Below, in pieces: positions 13,950-16,255 of a DNA stretch of 16,255 bases. The notes under the pieces are model-generated. The model did no database searches and had not been told where the DNA came from. It was given only the letters and a program-made list of their open reading frames with translations. Position numbers and translations under genes: made by a program. Numbering within the stretch: the stretch's first letter is position 1; each line of letters starts with the position of its first letter. The stretch comes from Christensenella sp. UBA1385 (GTDB taxonomy: Bacteria > Bacillota > Clostridia > Christensenellales > Aristaeellaceae): contig DBQV01000007.1 in assembly GCA_002305755.1 (NCBI GenBank), positions 121,426 to 137,680 on the forward strand. Direction: 5' to 3'.

Positions 13950-15338
13950 TCAGTCTGCCCGCTCGGCGCGGCGTGCCTTCAGCTCACCTGAGATGCGCTG
14001 CGCCTCCTCATCGCTCAGCCTGAAACGGCGGACGAAGAAGACAAAGGCCGCCAGAAGGCCCAGCACCGGCAGCACGGTCATCAGCAGGCGCAGCCCCAGG
14101 ATGGTGGAGGCGCTCTGCGCAAAGACGGCGCCCGTTTCCGCCGCGTCGCCTGTCATGCCGATCAGGCTGAGGCCGATGCCCGCGATGAACACCGAAAGGC
14201 CCGAGGCGGCCTTGACCACGAAGGTCTGCATGGAAAAGATCACGCTCTCCTCGCGCCGCCCGGTGCGATACTCGCCGAAATCCGCCGAGGAGGAGAGGAA
14301 GACCGTGGTCAGCACCGACAGCATGCCGTTGGACGCGAAGATGGCCGCGCCGCAGGCGCACAGCAGCGGCACCGAGCGCGCCAGGCCCAGCAGCATCATG
14401 AGCAGCAGCGCCATGTAGCCGAGCCCCGCCATGCCCAGCGAGAGCTTAAAGATGGAAGGATTGGACAGCCGTCTCCTCAGCAGCGGGTAAAGCACCATCA
14501 TGCCCAGGATCTGCGCCGCGCCGCCCACCGTGTTGAACAGCGTGTAGCTGCCCACCCAGTCCGCCCCGCCCACGTCGTACTTGAAAAAGTAGATCACGAG
14601 GTTGGAGGTGATGTAGAGCGCGCTGTTGATGAAGAGGATGGCCAGCACGGTCACCATGGCCTGATCGTTCTTGACCAGGGAGGAGAACATGGCCCGCACC
14701 GTGGTGGTCTCCATCCTGCCCGCCCGCTTTTCGCGCACCAGCAGGCTGACCGGCAGCTGCGAGACCACGAACAGGAGGGAGACGATCAGCGCCACACGGG
14801 CAAAGCCGGCCCGCGCGTTTTCCCTGCCCAGGGCCTGCACGGCCATCAGCGTGCCCATCTGCACGATGGCGAAGCCCAGGCCCGCGCAGGTGCGCCCCAC
14901 CACCGACAGCTTTTCGCGGTCGCGCGGCTCCTCCGTCACCGCCGGGATCATCGACCAGAAGGGGATGTCCATCATCGTGTAGGTGACGCCCCACAGCGTG
15001 TAGATGACCGCGAAATAGATCATCAGCCCCGCTCCCTGTCCGCCCGGGGCGGCGAAGAGCGCGTAGCCCGTCAGCGCGTTGAGCACCGAGCCGCTCAGCA
15101 GCCAGGGCGCGAAGCGGCCCAGGCGCGAGCGCGTTTTGGCCACGAGGATGCCCATGAAGGGGTCGTTGAGGGCGTCGAACACGCGGGCCAGCATCAGCAC
15201 CAGCCCCACGTAGGCGGGGGAAAGGCCCAGCACGCCCTGATAGTAGTACATCACATAGGCGGAGGAGAGGGCATACATCATGTCCTTGCCCACGGCGCCA
15301 AGGCCGTAGGCGGCTGTCTGTCCGGCTGATAGCTTCAT
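13950..15338 (-). CDS. GPH-family (MelB-like) sugar:cation symporter
   Basis: The product (462 aa) is an inner-membrane transporter with about twelve hydrophobic segments, of the glycoside-pentoside-hexuronide family in the MFS superfamily. Near the N-terminus, RVFDALNDPFMG places Asp55, Asn58 and Asp59 at the same positions as the cation-site residues of melibiose permease. The mid-protein DFGEYRTGRREESVIF loop is also family-typical. It should import a glycoside or disaccharide with sodium or protons. The start ATG at 15338 overlaps the stop of the upstream GH2 gene (ATGA) and has AAGGAG 8 bases before it, so the two are translationally coupled. The partner enzyme suggests a galactoside or related beta-glycoside as cargo. 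No operator matching those at 11080 and 12264 is visible nearby; the operon's promoter lies beyond the right end. Confidence 0.93.
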   Translation of the reverse strand: MKLSAGQTAAYGLGAVGKDMMYALSSAYVMYYYQGVLGLSPAYVGLVLMLARVFDALNDPFMGILVAKTRSRLGRFAPWLLSGSVLNALTGYALFAAPGGQGAGLMIYFAVIYTLWGVTYTMMDIPFWSMIPAVTEEPRDREKLSVVGRTCAGLGFAIVQMGTLMAVQALGRENARAGFARVALIVSLLFVVSQLPVSLLVREKRAGRMETTTVRAMFSSLVKNDQAMVTVLAILFINSALYITSNLVIYFFKYDVGGADWVGSYTLFNTVGGAAQILGMMVLYPLLRRRLSNPSIFKLSLGMAGLGYMALLLMMLLGLARSVPLLCACGAAIFASNGMLSVLTTVFLSSSADFGEYRTGRREESVIFSMQTFVVKAASGLSVFIAGIGLSLIGMTGDAAETGAVFAQSASTILGLRLLMTVLPVLGLLAAFVFFVRRFRLSDEEAQRISGELKARRAERAD

Positions 15339-16255
15339 GTTTGTTCGCTCCTTATGTCAAATTCAAGCGTCACGGGGTCCGTCAGGGGGCAGCTGACCGT
15401 GAGGCGCGCCCGGCCCGGCCGGCCCACGGTCCTCAGGTAGGTGCCGCCGCTGCCGCCCTCCAGCGTCACGTAGTCCGGCCCCACCAGCTCCGCCTCGCCC
15501 GAGAGCGTCAGGCGGACGGGCGCCTGCGCGTAGACGGCAGGGCCGCCGTACTCGTCCAGAATACGGATGCGCACGGCGCACATATCGTAGCTCTCGCCGT
15601 CCAGCAAGACGGTAGAGGAAGGGAGGCACGAAAGGTGCAGGGCGGTGGAGGGGGCCCGGGTGAGGCTGCTCACCACCTGCCCGCCCCTGATGCCGTCAAA
15701 ACGCCATCTGGTGGCCTCGCCTCCCCAGTTGCCCACATACCGGCCGTAGAGGGCGATGCCGTCCTCCATGGACAGGCCCCAGCGCAGCATGATGAAGGCC
15801 ATGCGCGCCTTGTCGAGGGGGGAGAGGTTCGACAGACCCTTCCTGCCGGCGGCGATCAGCACGCGGCGCAGCGCCGCGGCCTTGCCCCTGCTGAAGCCCT
15901 CCCTGCTCTCCAGCAGGCAGCCGATGGTATCGTCCGCCTCAAGCGGCCCGTGGGGCAGGGCGGAGAAGGCGCTGCGCCGATAGGTGGTCACGTACTCATC
16001 GTTCTTATACAGGGCCACCTCGTCCGCGTTGGTGAGGATGAAGGCGCTGCCGGGGTCGTCGCCCGGATAGTCGCCGATGTGCATGGGCGAGGTGACGCAG
16101 AGCACGGGGCTCTCCTCGCCCTGGCTTGCGTAGACCGCCGCGGCGGGCTTGGGGTTGCGGAAGGCGTCCATCACGCCGTGGTAGCACACCCGGTCGCCCG
16201 AGCCGAAATCCTGGTGCGTGGGATAGTCCACCATACACCAGCCGAAGCAGCCCGC
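15335..16255 (-). CDS. GH2 beta-galactosidase-type glycoside hydrolase, C-terminal part (runs off the window)
   Basis: Only the last 306 residues are visible, and the frame is open to the window edge. The visible part begins with the end of the TIM barrel: GWCMVDYPTH, FGSGDRVCYHGVMDAFRNPK and AAAVYASQ, a stretch typical of Clostridia-type GH2 beta-galactosidases. Ig-like domains follow: FILTNADEVALYKNDEYV, then a terminal domain with YDMCAVRIRILDEYGG and LEGGSGGTYLRTVGRPGRARLTVS. Both catalytic glutamates lie outside the window. The gene is coupled by an ATGA overlap to the symporter, which probably supplies its substrate. The GH2 family is firm. Beta-galactosidase is the likeliest activity, but beta-glucuronidase or another GH2 activity cannot be excluded from this part. 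Confidence 0.85.
   Translation of the reverse strand, partial: AGCFGWCMVDYPTHQDFGSGDRVCYHGVMDAFRNPKPAAAVYASQGEESPVLCVTSPMHIGDYPGDDPGSAFILTNADEVALYKNDEYVTTYRRSAFSALPHGPLEADDTIGCLLESREGFSRGKAAALRRVLIAAGRKGLSNLSPLDKARMAFIMLRWGLSMEDGIALYGRYVGNWGGEATRWRFDGIRGGQVVSSLTRAPSTALHLSCLPSSTVLLDGESYDMCAVRIRILDEYGGPAVYAQAPVRLTLSGEAELVGPDYVTLEGGSGGTYLRTVGRPGRARLTVSCPLTDPVTLEFDIRSEQT

Overview
The window looks like bacterial chromosome from a GC-rich, Clostridia-like anaerobe. This rests on strong AGGAGG-type ribosome binding sites, tightly packed operons, glycoside hydrolases of the type common in gut and rumen Clostridia, and a PurB of the ~475-residue type found in that group. The assignment is an inference. 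One feature sits oddly with a single-membrane Firmicute: the solute-binding protein has a signal peptide but no lipoprotein cysteine. Base composition is fairly even, and I see no insertion sequences, tRNA or rRNA genes, CRISPR arrays or phage genes.

Layout. Positions 1-131 are non-coding and rich in inverted repeats. From 10939 down to 132 (minus strand) runs a compact seven-gene operon: solute-binding protein, two permeases, two ATPases (together a complete Opp/Dpp-family ABC importer), a GH3 beta-glucosidase-type enzyme and a GH2 beta-mannosidase. Just upstream on the same strand is a LacI-family regulator (11214-12233). Divergent from it is purB (12433-13869, plus strand), a purine biosynthesis gene with its own promoter. 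Converging on purB is a second sugar operon on the minus strand: a GPH-family sugar:cation symporter (13950-15338) preceded by a GH2 beta-galactosidase-type enzyme whose N-terminal part lies beyond the right end. A hairpin terminator separates the convergent genes.

How it works together (inference). The Opp-type importer probably carries short beta-linked oligosaccharides, such as manno-, gluco- or glucomanno-oligosaccharides, rather than peptides. Inside the cell the GH3 and GH2 enzymes, which lack signal peptides, would cut them to glucose and mannose. The LacI regulator probably controls both itself and the operon: an identical 15-bp sequence (a near-perfect 14-bp palindrome plus one base) lies just downstream of the -10 box of each promoter, and the two promoters resemble each other over about 70 bp. 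No secreted endo-mannanase or other backbone-cutting enzyme is present, so the system looks like a scavenger of oligosaccharides released elsewhere.

No gene-free stretch exceeds 300 bases. The longest, 10940-11213, holds the operon promoter, operator and a structured leader.
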